In this document: positions 34,371 to 43,308 of the stretch, piece after piece
Layout: each line of letters begins with the position of its first letter
How positions within the stretch are numbered: position 1 is the stretch's first letter
Assembly (NCBI RefSeq): GCF_017744045.1
Contig: NZ_JAGHRD010000001.1
Length of the DNA: 64,000 nt
DNA from: Pelagimonas sp017744045
Lineage (GTDB): Bacteria; Pseudomonadota; Alphaproteobacteria; Rhodobacterales; Rhodobacteraceae
Direction: 5' to 3' (one strand)
The notes under the pieces: model-generated
Told to the model about the DNA's origin: nothing
Seen by the model: the letters and a program-made list of their open reading frames with translations, nothing else
The model's database searches: none
Position numbers and translations under genes: made by a program

Positions 34371-36403
34371 GCGATTTTGACGATCTCAAACGCGCATTGG
34401 ATGCGGCCACACCAAAGGCTGACGACACGCGCAAGGCGGAAAACCTTGCCCGCGCGATGGAAAATTTTGACGATTTGCAATTTTCTTCCCAAGGAAATGC
34501 AGATGACACGCGTCTGACCTCTGAACGCCCGGAAAACGGGCTGATCAGAGGAGTAAGAAAAATGATTGCCAATTTCTCGACCCGCGGAATTTTGACCGCA
34601 ACCACCGCACTGGCCGCTTTGGGGCTGGTGATGTTTGTACCGGTTGTAAGGGATCAAATACCCGGCATGCCCGGAGCCATTGTGACCGAGCAAAATGCAC
34701 CGGGGGGCGGGCTGCTGTCCTTGGACCCTGCGCAAGAGCCTGTCGTTGAAGAGGCCGAGGCACCGCTGCAAGGGGGCATTGCGCTATCGGGCAGTGCCGA
34801 AATGGCGCGCAGTCTCGAAGACGGTGCGGAGTTCCACACGGATATGGATGTCACCTATGACAATTCCGCGCCTTTAATGCTCCCGTCCCCTGCCCCTGTT
34901 CCCACCGCCAAAGCCAGCCCGCGCGTTGGGTCCGCCAATGGCGGTCTGACCCAGATGTATTCCGGTGGCGGTGCGCAGCTTTCCATGCCGCCCATGGAGC
35001 CTGCGATTGTCGTAGAGGAAAACACCGAAGCCTTCCCCGAGGCCGAGGCCAACCCGCTGAAAGTCACCGCCGAAGACCCGGTTTCGACCTTTTCCATCGA
35101 TGTGGACACCGCCAGTTGGTCGATCCTGCGCAACTCGCTGACCTACGGCACTCTGCCCCCCGAAGGCGCGGTGCGGATCGAAGAGATGGTCAATTACTTC
35201 TCTTACGATTACCCGGCCCCAACCGGCGATCAGCCGTTTCAGCCTAGCATTGGCGTGACCGATACGCCTTGGAATGATGGCACGCAGATCGTTCATATCG
35301 GTCTTCAGGGCATGATGCCCGATGAGCGCCCGCCGATGAACCTTGTCTTTCTGATCGACACATCAGGCAGCATGAACCAGCCCACCAAGCTGCCCTTGCT
35401 CAAGCAAAGCTTTCGTTTGATGCTGGGCCAGTTGACCGAGAATGACAGCGTCTCCATCGTGACCTATGCGGGCAGCGCTGGCCGTGTGCTTGACCCGACC
35501 CCGGCGGATCAGCGTGACAAGATACTGCAAGCCCTGGACAACCTGCAAGCCGGTGGCGGCACTGCCGGGCAAGAGGGGTTGCAACAGGCCTATGCCACCG
35601 CCAAGGAAATGGCAGAAGAGGGCAAGACCTCGCGCGTGATCCTGGCCACGGATGGCGATTTCAACATCGGCATTCATGACCCCGATGAGCTTAAGGATTA
35701 CATCGCCAAGGAACGCGACAGCGGCACCTACCTGTCTGTTTTGGGCTTTGGGCGGGGCAATCTGGATGATGCGACAATGCAGGCCTTGGCACAGACCGGC
35801 AACGGCATGGCCGCCTATATCGACACGCTGAGCGAGGCGCGCAAAGTGCTGGTGGATCAACTGACAGGGGCCTTGGTCCCTATCGCGGATGATGTGAAAA
35901 TCCAGGTCGAATTCAACCCGGCCAAGGTCGCTGAATACCGGTTGATCGGCTACGAAACCCGCGCCCTGAAACGCGAGGATTTCAACAATGACAAGGTCGA
36001 TGCCGGAGAAATTGGCGCAGGCCATCAGGTCACCGCGCTTTATGAGATCACCCCTGTCGGATCAGAGGCGCGTCTGACAGATCCGCTGCGCTATGGCACC
36101 GCACCAGAGGCGGTGGACAGTGACGAGCTGGGCTTTTTGCGCCTGCGTTACAAAGCCCCCGGCGCGGATGAAAGCCAGTTGATCGAGGCCCCAATTGTTG
36201 ACGGCACCGGGGCGTTGCCGGATGCGGATTTCGCTCTGGCCATTGCCGGTTTTGGCCAAATCCTGCGCGGCTCTGATCTGATTGGCGCGTGGTCCTTTGG
36301 CGATGCGATCAAGCTGGCGCAAGGGGCCAAGGGCGCAGACCCTTATGGCTACCGCCAAGAGGCCATCACCCTGATGCGCCTGGCCGAAAGCCTGTCACAG
36401 TAA
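34367..36403 (+). CDS. Membrane-anchored von Willebrand factor A protein (YfbK-like), candidate anti-sigma partner
   Basis: A 678-residue protein. Residues 1-74 are polar and charged and would be cytoplasmic; about 75-97 is one hydrophobic helix (ILTATTALAALGLVMFVP); 98-200 is a proline- and glycine-rich linker; about 225-300 is the vWA N-terminal region (STFSIDVDTASWSILRN); 325-500 is a vWA domain with the MIDAS motif DTSGSM at 331-336, followed by a DUF3520-type C-terminal domain. The order matches YfbK-like proteins, but the start overlaps an ECF sigma gene, so the cytoplasmic N-terminus may bind the sigma factor and the exported vWA part may sense a ligand. That role is inference. Confidence 0.85.
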   Translation: MSDFDDLKRALDAATPKADDTRKAENLARAMENFDDLQFSSQGNADDTRLTSERPENGLIRGVRKMIANFSTRGILTATTALAALGLVMFVPVVRDQIPGMPGAIVTEQNAPGGGLLSLDPAQEPVVEEAEAPLQGGIALSGSAEMARSLEDGAEFHTDMDVTYDNSAPLMLPSPAPVPTAKASPRVGSANGGLTQMYSGGGAQLSMPPMEPAIVVEENTEAFPEAEANPLKVTAEDPVSTFSIDVDTASWSILRNSLTYGTLPPEGAVRIEEMVNYFSYDYPAPTGDQPFQPSIGVTDTPWNDGTQIVHIGLQGMMPDERPPMNLVFLIDTSGSMNQPTKLPLLKQSFRLMLGQLTENDSVSIVTYAGSAGRVLDPTPADQRDKILQALDNLQAGGGTAGQEGLQQAYATAKEMAEEGKTSRVILATDGDFNIGIHDPDELKDYIAKERDSGTYLSVLGFGRGNLDDATMQALAQTGNGMAAYIDTLSEARKVLVDQLTGALVPIADDVKIQVEFNPAKVAEYRLIGYETRALKREDFNNDKVDAGEIGAGHQVTALYEITPVGSEARLTDPLRYGTAPEAVDSDELGFLRLRYKAPGADESQLIEAPIVDGTGALPDADFALAIAGFGQILRGSDLIGAWSFGDAIKLAQGAKGADPYGYRQEAITLMRLAESLSQ

Positions 36404-37189
36404 CTCAATGGGGTGCCCTTTCTTAGGGTGCCCTACTTTCTGTTTGCCTGGGCACGGGGCCTCGATCTGCAAGACCTCGTCGTATTTGATCGCGCCCCAG
36501 GCGGCGGTGAATTTGAACGTCATCAGCTCGCTATCGGCAAAGAGCAGTTGATCCTGCCGCGCCAGCTCGGCGATTTTGGCATGTACGGCCGCCAATTCAC
36601 GTTGAATTTCGGCACCACTATCAGGCCGCATCCGGCGCGACACCGTGGTGAAAAACTGATGTTCTTCGCCCAAGGATGTCATCACCATGTTCAGGAACCG
36701 CAAGTTCAGCTCGCGGATATAAGCCATCAGCGGGCCGTCCTTGCGAAACTGGATCGGGCCGGGCCACATCAGCCGCACTTGGCCATTCTCCCGCATCTCA
36801 ACCAGGTTCAACCGCTCCAGTTTCATACCCAGGGCAAAGAGCTGATCCTGAGACAAGTTATAGCGGCCCAGAATGTGTTCAGCCGAGACCTTGTCGCGCA
36901 ACAGGATGTAATAGTGAAACAGGCTCTTATCCTTGGCCAGCGCGGCTTCGACTTCGATGGGCAGCGTTAGCGGGGCATCAACGCTGCGCTCGGCGCGATC
37001 CACGACATCAGACAGGTTGACCTCAAGCACGTCGCAGATCTCCAGCAACCGGCTCAGCTTGCAATCTCGCTGCGAAAAGATCCGTTTGATGGTGGGTTCG
37101 GACAGGTCCAACCGTTTTGCCAGATCCGCATAGGTCATATTTCGCGCCTTAAGAGCCTGTTGCAGGATGGCAAAGCTGTTGGCATGCAT
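36395..37189 (-). CDS. XRE-type helix-turn-helix transcriptional regulator
   Basis: A 264-residue protein. Residues 4-64 form a Cro/CI-like helix-turn-helix (LQQALKARNMTYADLAKRL, LSEPTIKRIFSQRDCKLSRLLEIC). The remaining 200 residues are a soluble domain of unknown function with a short winged-helix-like part (YNLSQDQLFALGMKLERLNLVEMRENG in general). The ATG at 37189 starts the homology; the frame is open farther upstream. It overlaps the vWA stop by nine bases in convergent orientation and is divergent from a secreted beta-propeller gene, its likely target. Confidence 0.85.
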   Translation of the reverse strand: MHANSFAILQQALKARNMTYADLAKRLDLSEPTIKRIFSQRDCKLSRLLEICDVLEVNLSDVVDRAERSVDAPLTLPIEVEAALAKDKSLFHYYILLRDKVSAEHILGRYNLSQDQLFALGMKLERLNLVEMRENGQVRLMWPGPIQFRKDGPLMAYIRELNLRFLNMVMTSLGEEHQFFTTVSRRMRPDSGAEIQRELAAVHAKIAELARQDQLLFADSELMTFKFTAAWGAIKYDEVLQIEAPCPGKQKVGHPKKGHPIELL

Positions 37190-37216
37190 GGGTTTGATCC
37201 TTGGTTGCGTGATTGA

Positions 37217-37270
37217 GTATCTAAATATGATGCCATGAATGTCAAATATTGAAGATTGGTATCGTAAATA
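37217..37270. promoter_or_regulatory. Direct repeat GTATC(G)TAAATA, possible regulator sites
   Basis: GTATCTAAATA (37217-37227) and GTATCGTAAATA (37259-37270) lie 42 bases apart, about four helical turns, in the gap between the helix-turn-helix gene and the propeller gene. They are the only repeated words noticed there and could be binding sites of the regulator. Confidence 0.4.
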
Positions 37271-37303
37271 GATCTTCCCCTCATCAACTGATGAAGGAAA
37301 CCA

Positions 37304-38149
37304 ATGATGAAACTCCAAACCCTGACGATGACTGTGCTTGCCTCTGCCTTTGCGATGACCGCACAGGCCGAAACGATCTGGAGCGCTGAGGGCTTTGACT
37401 GGCCGGAATCCGCGATCGAGGTGCAAGAAACCGGCCAGATCGTGGTCAGCAATATGGTCGGATCACCGTTCGAGCCGGATGGAAATGGTTTTCTGTCCTT
37501 GCTGTCCGCCTCGGGTGAGGTGATTGAAAAGCAATGGATCACCGGGATGCACGCCCCCAAAGGCATGGCCATTGTAGGCGGTCATCTGTTCGCGGCGGAT
37601 CTGGACACGCTGCGGATTGTCGATCTGGCCACCGGCACGCTGGTCAACAGCATCAAGGTCGACGGGGCCGGGCTGCTGAATGATGTGACCTCGGATGGTG
37701 AAAACGTCTATATCAGCGATATGCTGACCCACACGATCTGGCGCTATTCAGACGGCAGTGTCGAACCGATTTTGCAGGGTGGTTCGCTGACACATCCGAA
37801 CGGGCTGCTATGGGATCAAGACCGCCTTTTGATCGGCAATTGGGGCCCCGGGATGAAAGAGGATTTCAGCACCGATGCGCCGGGTGACCTGATCGCCTGG
37901 ACACCGGGTACGGACAAGGTTGACGTCATCGTATCTCAGCTGGCCAATATCGATGGTGTCATCCGCCTGAATGGCAAGCTTTTGGTCAATGACTGGATCA
38001 CCGGTGAGATCTTTGAAGTTTCCGACAACGGCGACGTGTCCAAAACCGCGCAATTTGGGCAAGGGCTGGCAGACATCGGGGCCGGTGACGGTGTCATCCT
38101 CATGCCGCATATGCTGACTGGCAAGGTCGAGGCGCTGGCCATCAAATAA
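37304..38149 (+). CDS. Secreted SMP-30/gluconolactonase-like beta-propeller protein
   Basis: A 281-residue protein with a signal peptide (residues 1-22, ending AQAE; ATG at 37304 or 37307). The mature part shows repeated beta-propeller blades (VVSNMVGSPFEPDG, APKGMAIVGGHLFAADLDTLRIVD, LLNDVTSDGENVYISDMLTHTIWR in outline, THPNGLLWDQDRLLIGNW), the pattern of SMP-30/NHL-type proteins. It may be a periplasmic lactonase or binding protein; catalytic metal ligands cannot be confirmed by eye. It is divergent from the helix-turn-helix regulator. Confidence 0.82.
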   Translation: MMKLQTLTMTVLASAFAMTAQAETIWSAEGFDWPESAIEVQETGQIVVSNMVGSPFEPDGNGFLSLLSASGEVIEKQWITGMHAPKGMAIVGGHLFAADLDTLRIVDLATGTLVNSIKVDGAGLLNDVTSDGENVYISDMLTHTIWRYSDGSVEPILQGGSLTHPNGLLWDQDRLLIGNWGPGMKEDFSTDAPGDLIAWTPGTDKVDVIVSQLANIDGVIRLNGKLLVNDWITGEIFEVSDNGDVSKTAQFGQGLADIGAGDGVILMPHMLTGKVEALAIK

Positions 38150-38155
38150 GCACTG

Positions 38156-38208
38156 CGGCTGCGCAACCGGGCTTTTATTAGGTTTGACATAAAACCGTTG
38201 CGCAGCCG
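38156..38208 (+). promoter_or_regulatory. Long 12-bp-stem hairpin between two secreted-protein genes
   Basis: CGGCTGCGCAAC (38156-38167) pairs perfectly with GTTGCGCAGCCG (38197-38208) around a 29-base AT-rich loop. No T-run follows the right arm. It starts six bases after the propeller stop codon, so it may end or protect that mRNA or control the following gene. Confidence 0.55.
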
Positions 38209-38255
38209 TAATAAAGGCCATCCGGACGCTCGAAAAACTATGAGGAGAGACCGTC

Positions 38256-40427
38256 GTGGGCTTTAAGACGTTTTGCTTGACTTCGGTATTGGCGCTTAGC
38301 GCTGGAACCGCCTTTGCAGAAATGAATTTCAACCGCATTTCCAGCTTTGCCACGCCAATGAACATGGCAGATGGCGAAGATAAAAAGGCCGAAACTTCGG
38401 CCGAAATCATTGCCGCAACCGCCGACGGTAACACGCTGGTCTATACGGACAGCCCTCTGGGCGTGTTGGGGCGTATAGACATCACCGATGCTGCCAACCC
38501 CAAGCCTCTGGGCAATATCGCCCTGGAGGGTGAGCCGACTTCGGTTGGTGTTGCCGGTGCCAATGCCATTGTTGGCGTGAACACGTCTGAGTCCTATACC
38601 GATCCATCGGGCTTCTTGGCGGCGATCAACATTGCTGACGGGTCCGAAGCTGCGCGCTGCGATTTGGGTGGTCAGCCCGACAGCATCGCCGTGGCCAAGG
38701 ATGGGTCATTTGTGGCCGTCGCCATCGAAAACGAGCGTGACGAAGACCTGGGCGATGGCCGCACCGGTCAGTTGCCCGCCGGTTTCCTGGTGACCGTTGC
38801 CCTGAACGGTGACGTGCCTGCCTGTGACACGCTGAAAAAGATCGAACTGACCGGCCTGGCCGAGGTTTCCCCCGAAGATCCAGAGCCTGAATTCGTCGAC
38901 ATCAACGCCAATGGCGAAATCGTCGTCACCATGCAGGAAAACAACCACATGGTTGTTGTGTCCAAGGATGGTGAGATCCTGAACCACTTCTCAGCTGGTG
39001 CTGTTGACCTCGAAGGCATCGACGCCACGGATGAGCGCGGCGCGCTGCTGTTCACCGAAAGCCAAATGGGTCGCGTGCGCGAACCTGATGCGGTGAAATG
39101 GATCGATGTCGACCATTTTGCCACCGCCAATGAGGGCGACATGGATGGCGGTTCGCGCGGCTGGACCATCTTCAACAAGGATGGCTCGGTTGTCTATGAA
39201 AGCGGGGCGAGCTTTGAGCACGCGCTGGTCCAGATCGGGCACTACCCGGACAAGCGCTCCGATAGCAAAGGCGTTGAGCCCGAGAGCATCGAATTCGCCA
39301 AATTCGGCGACACGCCTTATGTCTTTGTCGGGTCCGAGCGCGGGTCAGCTGTGGGTGTCTATGACGTCACCGATCTCAGCGCGCCGGTGCTCAAACAGAT
39401 CCTGCCATCGGGTGTTGGCCCAGAGGGTTACGTTGCCCTGCCTGCGCGTAACCTGCTGGTATCCGCAAATGAAAAGGACCTGATCGAAGACAAAGGCCCA
39501 CGCGCCCATGTCATGATGTACGAACTGCAGGATGCGGCCGCACAATATCCAACCCTGACCTCCGAAGGCGCCAAAGAGCTGATCGGCTGGGGCGCGATTT
39601 CGGGCATGGTGGCAGACAAAGACGGCATGATCTACGCGGTCAATGACAGCTTCTTTGGCTTCCAGCCGTCGATCTTCAAGATCGATGCCAGCCAGACACC
39701 GGCCAAGATCGTTGACGTGATCCGTGTTCACCGCGCCAATGGTGCCCCAGCTCAGAAACTTGATCTCGAAGGTATCACCTTGGACGGCAAGGGCGGCTTT
39801 TACCTCGCCTCTGAGGGGCGCACCGACCGCGCCATTCCCCACGCGGTTTACCACGTCGACGCCGATGGTCTGATCAAAAGCCATAAGCAGGAGATTGGCC
39901 TGCCAGCCGAGCTGATGGCGGTTGAGAAACGCTTTGGTTTTGAGGGCATCACCATGATTGGCGATACCCTGTGGATGGCCGTTCAGCGCGAATGGAAAGA
40001 CGACCCAAAGAACCATGTGAAACTGGTGGCTTATAACCTTGAAACCAAGGAATGGGGCGCGGTTCACTATCCCAAAGCCGAGCCGAAAAAGGGCTGGGTT
40101 GGCCTGTCCGAGATCGTGGCACATGGCGATTATGTCTATGTCATCGAGCGTGACAACCAGATCGGTTCTGACGTTGTGACCAAGAAAATCTACCGCATCC
40201 CGGCAGCCGAAATGGTGCCCGCGAAGCTGGGTGAGGTTCTGCCGGTCGTGTCCAAAGAAGAAGTGCGCGACCTGATCCCGGATCTGCAGGCCTTTGGCGG
40301 TTACGTCACCGACAAGATCGAAGGCCTGGCGATCATGCCGGACGGCTCTGCCTTTGTCAGCACCGACAATGACGGTGTCGATGACAGCTCGGGCGAGACC
40401 TTCTTCTGGTCGATTGGCAAGCTCTGA
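38256..40427 (+). CDS. Secreted esterase/phytase-like family protein
   Basis: A 723-residue exported protein starting at a GTG (38256) with GAGGAG eight bases upstream and a signal peptide (residues 1-21, ending TAFAE). The N-terminal half is beta-propeller-like (LVYTDSPLGVLGRIDITDAANP, GEPTSVGVAGANAIVGVNTSESY); the C-terminal half has the pattern of the esterase-like phytase family (DLEGITLDGKGGFYLASEGRTDRAIPHAVYHVDADG, GFEGITMIGDTLWMAVQRE, KIEGLAIMPDGSAFVSTDNDG in outline, ending SGETFFWSIG). It probably acts in the periplasm on phosphate esters or related compounds; the activity is unproven. A strong terminator follows. Confidence 0.85.
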   Translation: MGFKTFCLTSVLALSAGTAFAEMNFNRISSFATPMNMADGEDKKAETSAEIIAATADGNTLVYTDSPLGVLGRIDITDAANPKPLGNIALEGEPTSVGVAGANAIVGVNTSESYTDPSGFLAAINIADGSEAARCDLGGQPDSIAVAKDGSFVAVAIENERDEDLGDGRTGQLPAGFLVTVALNGDVPACDTLKKIELTGLAEVSPEDPEPEFVDINANGEIVVTMQENNHMVVVSKDGEILNHFSAGAVDLEGIDATDERGALLFTESQMGRVREPDAVKWIDVDHFATANEGDMDGGSRGWTIFNKDGSVVYESGASFEHALVQIGHYPDKRSDSKGVEPESIEFAKFGDTPYVFVGSERGSAVGVYDVTDLSAPVLKQILPSGVGPEGYVALPARNLLVSANEKDLIEDKGPRAHVMMYELQDAAAQYPTLTSEGAKELIGWGAISGMVADKDGMIYAVNDSFFGFQPSIFKIDASQTPAKIVDVIRVHRANGAPAQKLDLEGITLDGKGGFYLASEGRTDRAIPHAVYHVDADGLIKSHKQEIGLPAELMAVEKRFGFEGITMIGDTLWMAVQREWKDDPKNHVKLVAYNLETKEWGAVHYPKAEPKKGWVGLSEIVAHGDYVYVIERDNQIGSDVVTKKIYRIPAAEMVPAKLGEVLPVVSKEEVRDLIPDLQAFGGYVTDKIEGLAIMPDGSAFVSTDNDGVDDSSGETFFWSIGKL

Positions 40428-40452
40428 GAACAGGCCGCTTAGACAGAAACCC

Positions 40453-40487
40453 AAAGCCCCGCGAATTGATTTCGCGGGGCTTTTTCT
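40453..40487 (+). terminator. Strong Rho-independent terminator
   Basis: AAAGCCCCGCGAA (40453-40465) and TTCGCGGGGCTTT (40471-40483) form a perfect 13-bp stem with a five-base loop, continuing into a T-run. It ends the secreted phytase-like gene before the convergent ada gene. Confidence 0.95.
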
Positions 40488-40505
40488 TGTTAACGAGTCC
40501 TGCCC

Positions 40506-41558
40506 CTAGGGCAGATACTGCCTCTCGATTTCCAAAAGCTTCTGTTTGCGCCACAGCCCGCCGCCATAGCCGGTCAGCGATCCATCCACGCCGAGCACCC
40601 GATGACAAGGGATGACCAGTGCAATTTGATTGGCCCCGTTGGCGCGGGCCACGGCGCGGGTGGCGCTGGGTTTGCCCATCTGTTGGGCCAGCTCGGAATA
40701 GCTGCGGGTTTCACCTGCGGGAATACGCCGGAGCGCGTGCCAGACCTCGCGCGTGAAGTCTGACCCGTGATAGGCAAGGGGCGTTTCGAACGTGGCTTTG
40801 GTGCCTGCGAAAAAGCCCGCCAGTTCCTCAGCGATTTGAGCAGAGATCTCGGTCTTGCCAATGCCGATTTCGCCCTTGGCAAACTTGTTCAATTTCTTCA
40901 GCTCGGTCGGCAGGGCTTTGCGTTCGAGAAATTCAAGCAGATGCAGTTCGCTCTTGCTGGTCACGGCGATCATGTCGCCAAGGGCGGTGGGAATCCAATC
41001 GGCAAACAAAAGCGGTTGTCGTGACAGGGTGCCGGGCGCGCGACCCAGCAGTTTGGCAAAGGCCTCGCGAAAGACACTGGGCGAGTCAAAGCCCGCATCC
41101 AATTGTGCCTCAATCACCGCGCCGCCCCCAGCGATGGTTTCAAACCCTTCGCGAATGCGCCTTTGCCGCGCCATTTCCAAAAAAGTCATGCCAAAATGGC
41201 GTTTGAACGTGCGCCGCACGGTTGAGGGATCAAAGCCCATGCGCGCGACATCGGCTTCTTTCCAGCGATAGGCGGGGCGGTTTTCCAGGGCGTCCAACAG
41301 TACTTTGATTGCCGGGTCAGCTTCGGCTTCGGCCAGCAGGGGGTGGCAGCGTTTGCAGGGGCGAAACCCGGCTTCGATACAATCCGCAACTCTTTCAAAA
41401 AACGCGCAATTTTCGCGCTTCGGCTTGCGGGCCGGGCAGGTCAACCGACAAAAGATACCGGTGCTGGACACACCAACATAGGCGCGCCCGTCATAGGTCG
41501 GGTCGCGGTCCAAAAGGGCCTTATACAGGGTGTCGGGATCGGGGAGCTTGAACAACAT
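40506..41558 (-). CDS. ada: Bifunctional DNA methyltransferase / transcriptional activator Ada
   Basis: Adaptive-response protein of 350 residues, full length. The N-terminal zinc domain has C37, C41, C68 and C71 in the Ada spacing C-X3-C-X26-C-X2-C, with methylphosphotriester acceptance by the first. An AraC-type helix-turn-helix lies at about 90-180 (VARMGFDPSTVRRTFKRHFGMTF). The C-terminal O6-methylguanine methyltransferase has PCHRV with acceptor C318. It is single and monocistronic here; no clear Ada box was found upstream. Confidence 0.95.
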   Translation of the reverse strand: MLFKLPDPDTLYKALLDRDPTYDGRAYVGVSSTGIFCRLTCPARKPKRENCAFFERVADCIEAGFRPCKRCHPLLAEAEADPAIKVLLDALENRPAYRWKEADVARMGFDPSTVRRTFKRHFGMTFLEMARQRRIREGFETIAGGGAVIEAQLDAGFDSPSVFREAFAKLLGRAPGTLSRQPLLFADWIPTALGDMIAVTSKSELHLLEFLERKALPTELKKLNKFAKGEIGIGKTEISAQIAEELAGFFAGTKATFETPLAYHGSDFTREVWHALRRIPAGETRSYSELAQQMGKPSATRAVARANGANQIALVIPCHRVLGVDGSLTGYGGGLWRKQKLLEIERQYLP

Positions 41559-41616
41559 GAGGGCGTTTTAACATGCTCGACACGGGCCGCCGCCGAAATT
41601 CGGGCGTTTATTCTGT

Positions 41617-41884
41617 TAGGGTCAGAACCCATCAATTCACAACGCTCAGTTCGCCAGATTTTGTTCCAGACCAGGCATATGCCCGAAGTAATAGTGGTTC
41701 TATTTCAAGGGCATATAACGCAGGCTGGGGCAAAATCCGGTGAACCCGAAGGGCATGGAGAAATACATGCTCTCAGCGGCTCGACTTTCTTGCCAAGGCG
41801 ATCAGCCTTGTCTGCGAAGTTCAAGCCTCTCATAACACGTATTTTTCCATGCTGAGCATTGTGAATTAATGGGTCCTGACCCTA
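41617..41884. mobile_element. 268-bp miniature inverted-repeat element (MITE B)
   Basis: The ends TAGGGTCAGAACCCATCAAT (continuing to 41649) and the complement of 41852-41884 are 33-bp inverted repeats differing at three positions (A/G, C/T, C/T). The interior has no gene. The ends start at a TA, as in IS5-type (IS427-like) insertions with TA or CTAG target duplication, so this is probably a non-autonomous derivative of such an element. Its right end overlaps the stop codon of the yciI-like gene. Confidence 0.8.
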
Positions 41885-42181
41885 GAGAACCGCGCTTTGA
41901 TCTTCGAGGATCTTGCCCCAGGTAAAAACCTCGTAGCTGCGCAATTCGGGGACATAGAACGGATCGGCAGAGATCAGGGATTCGACCTTGGCTTTGCTGT
42001 CCAGTTCCACGATCCAAAGCGCACCGCAGAAATCCGCCCCGGCATCCGGGCGCAAGCCGCCGCCGATCAGCAATTCGGGATGGGCTTTGACATAGGCGAC
42101 ATGGGCGTCGCGGCGGGATTTATCCGCGCGGATTTGCATCATGTCGGGGTGGTCTTTGAAAATCACGGCCCAGCGATTCAT
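41882..42181 (-). CDS. YciI family protein
   Basis: A 99-residue protein of the YciI/YCII ferredoxin-like fold (WAVIFKDHPDMMQIR at the start, HVAYVKAHPELLIGGGLR, GALWIVELDSKAKVESLISADPFY). The conserved His-Asp pair of the fold (KDHPD) is present; some relatives are dehalogenases or bind small aromatic compounds, but most have no assigned role. The stop codon TAG at 41882 is formed by the terminal bases of the adjacent miniature element, so the last one or two residues may differ from the ancestral protein. Confidence 0.87.
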   Translation of the reverse strand: MNRWAVIFKDHPDMMQIRADKSRRDAHVAYVKAHPELLIGGGLRPDAGADFCGALWIVELDSKAKVESLISADPFYVPELRSYEVFTWGKILEDQSAVL

Positions 42182-42351
42182 CCTTTATCCTCCTGTTTTC
42201 AAGAGGCTACGCGAGAGATAACGAGGGCCATAGGGCCAGATGATCCCGGCACTTATCCCAGATGATCACAAAAGTTTGGCTGGGTTGTCCTTTCCCGAAT
42301 CGCGCAATGCTCTAGGTTGAGGGGCGTGAATTCACGCAGAAGGACACTGCC

Positions 42352-43308
42352 ATGAAACGCCGTACTTTTCTTAAAACCTTTCCCGCCGCAGCGGCCCTGA
42401 CCGCCACCGCTGGTATCGTTCCCATTGCCGTTATGGCGGATGGGCATGGGACACAGGTGGTTGCCGCCCAGAAATTCAAAATTGGCGACATGATTGTGAC
42501 TGCCATTTCAGATGGTTACTTTAACATGCCGCTGAATATGCTGCAGGGCGCGGATCAGGAGACGATTGCGCAATTGCTGGTCGCCGGTCATCAGGACCCG
42601 GCCAATTTCCGCGCCGCGGTGAACGCTTATCTGGTGCAATCGGGTGGTGAAAACTGGCTGATTGATGCGGGAACCGGCTCTGTCTTTGGCCCGACCTTGG
42701 GGGATTTGCCGAGTGTTTTGAGTGCCTTAGGGGTTCAGCCTGGTGATGTTTCCAAGCTGATTGTCACGCATATGCATGGCGACCACATTGGCGGGGCGAT
42801 TGCGGATGGCGCGGCGCTTTATCCCAATGCGGAATTGGTGGTGACCAAGACCGATGTGGATTTCTGGACCTCGAAAGACATTCAGGCCCAGGCCCCAGAG
42901 AATTTCCGTGAGGCCTTTGATCTGGCCATGGGCGTCATTGCCGCCTATCAGGATCGGCTGCGCATTGTTGAGGGTGAAGCTGATCTCGCCCCCGGTCTGG
43001 TTGGTCGTCCGATGCCGGGTCATACCCTTGGACATCAAGGGGTTATGCTGGAAAGCGCCGGGGACAGCCTGTTGATCTGGGGCGATATCGTGCATGTGAG
43101 CCATGTGCAGATGACCCATCCCGAAGTCACCATTGGCTTTGACACGGATCAGGAATTGGCAGCGAAAACGCGGGCGGATCTGTTTGCGTCGCTGGTGAAA
43201 GGCGACCAGAAGATCGCGGGCATGCATATGCCATTCCCGGGTGTTGGCTATGTCGAGAAATCCGGCGAGGCCTATCGCTTTACCCCTGCGACTTGGGACT
43301 ATCTCTGA
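42352..43308 (+). CDS. Exported metallo-beta-lactamase-fold hydrolase
   Basis: A 318-residue protein with a twin-arginine-type signal (KRRTFLK at residues 2-8, then a hydrophobic stretch to MADGH), so it is probably exported folded through the Tat system. The metal-binding THMHGDHIGG is near residues 139-148, with later ligands in PGHTLGH near 223 and GDIVHVSH near 243. This matches the MBL-fold subgroup of quorum-quenching-type or lactonase-like hydrolases; the substrate is unknown. An AGGA ribosome-binding site precedes it. It is a single gene. Confidence 0.88.
   Translation: MKRRTFLKTFPAAAALTATAGIVPIAVMADGHGTQVVAAQKFKIGDMIVTAISDGYFNMPLNMLQGADQETIAQLLVAGHQDPANFRAAVNAYLVQSGGENWLIDAGTGSVFGPTLGDLPSVLSALGVQPGDVSKLIVTHMHGDHIGGAIADGAALYPNAELVVTKTDVDFWTSKDIQAQAPENFREAFDLAMGVIAAYQDRLRIVEGEADLAPGLVGRPMPGHTLGHQGVMLESAGDSLLIWGDIVHVSHVQMTHPEVTIGFDTDQELAAKTRADLFASLVKGDQKIAGMHMPFPGVGYVEKSGEAYRFTPATWDYL

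Noticed and set aside
41343..41855. A 170-codon open frame on the plus strand over ada and the miniature element
   Set aside because: Runs antisense through the Ada zinc domain and into a mobile element; no protein features.
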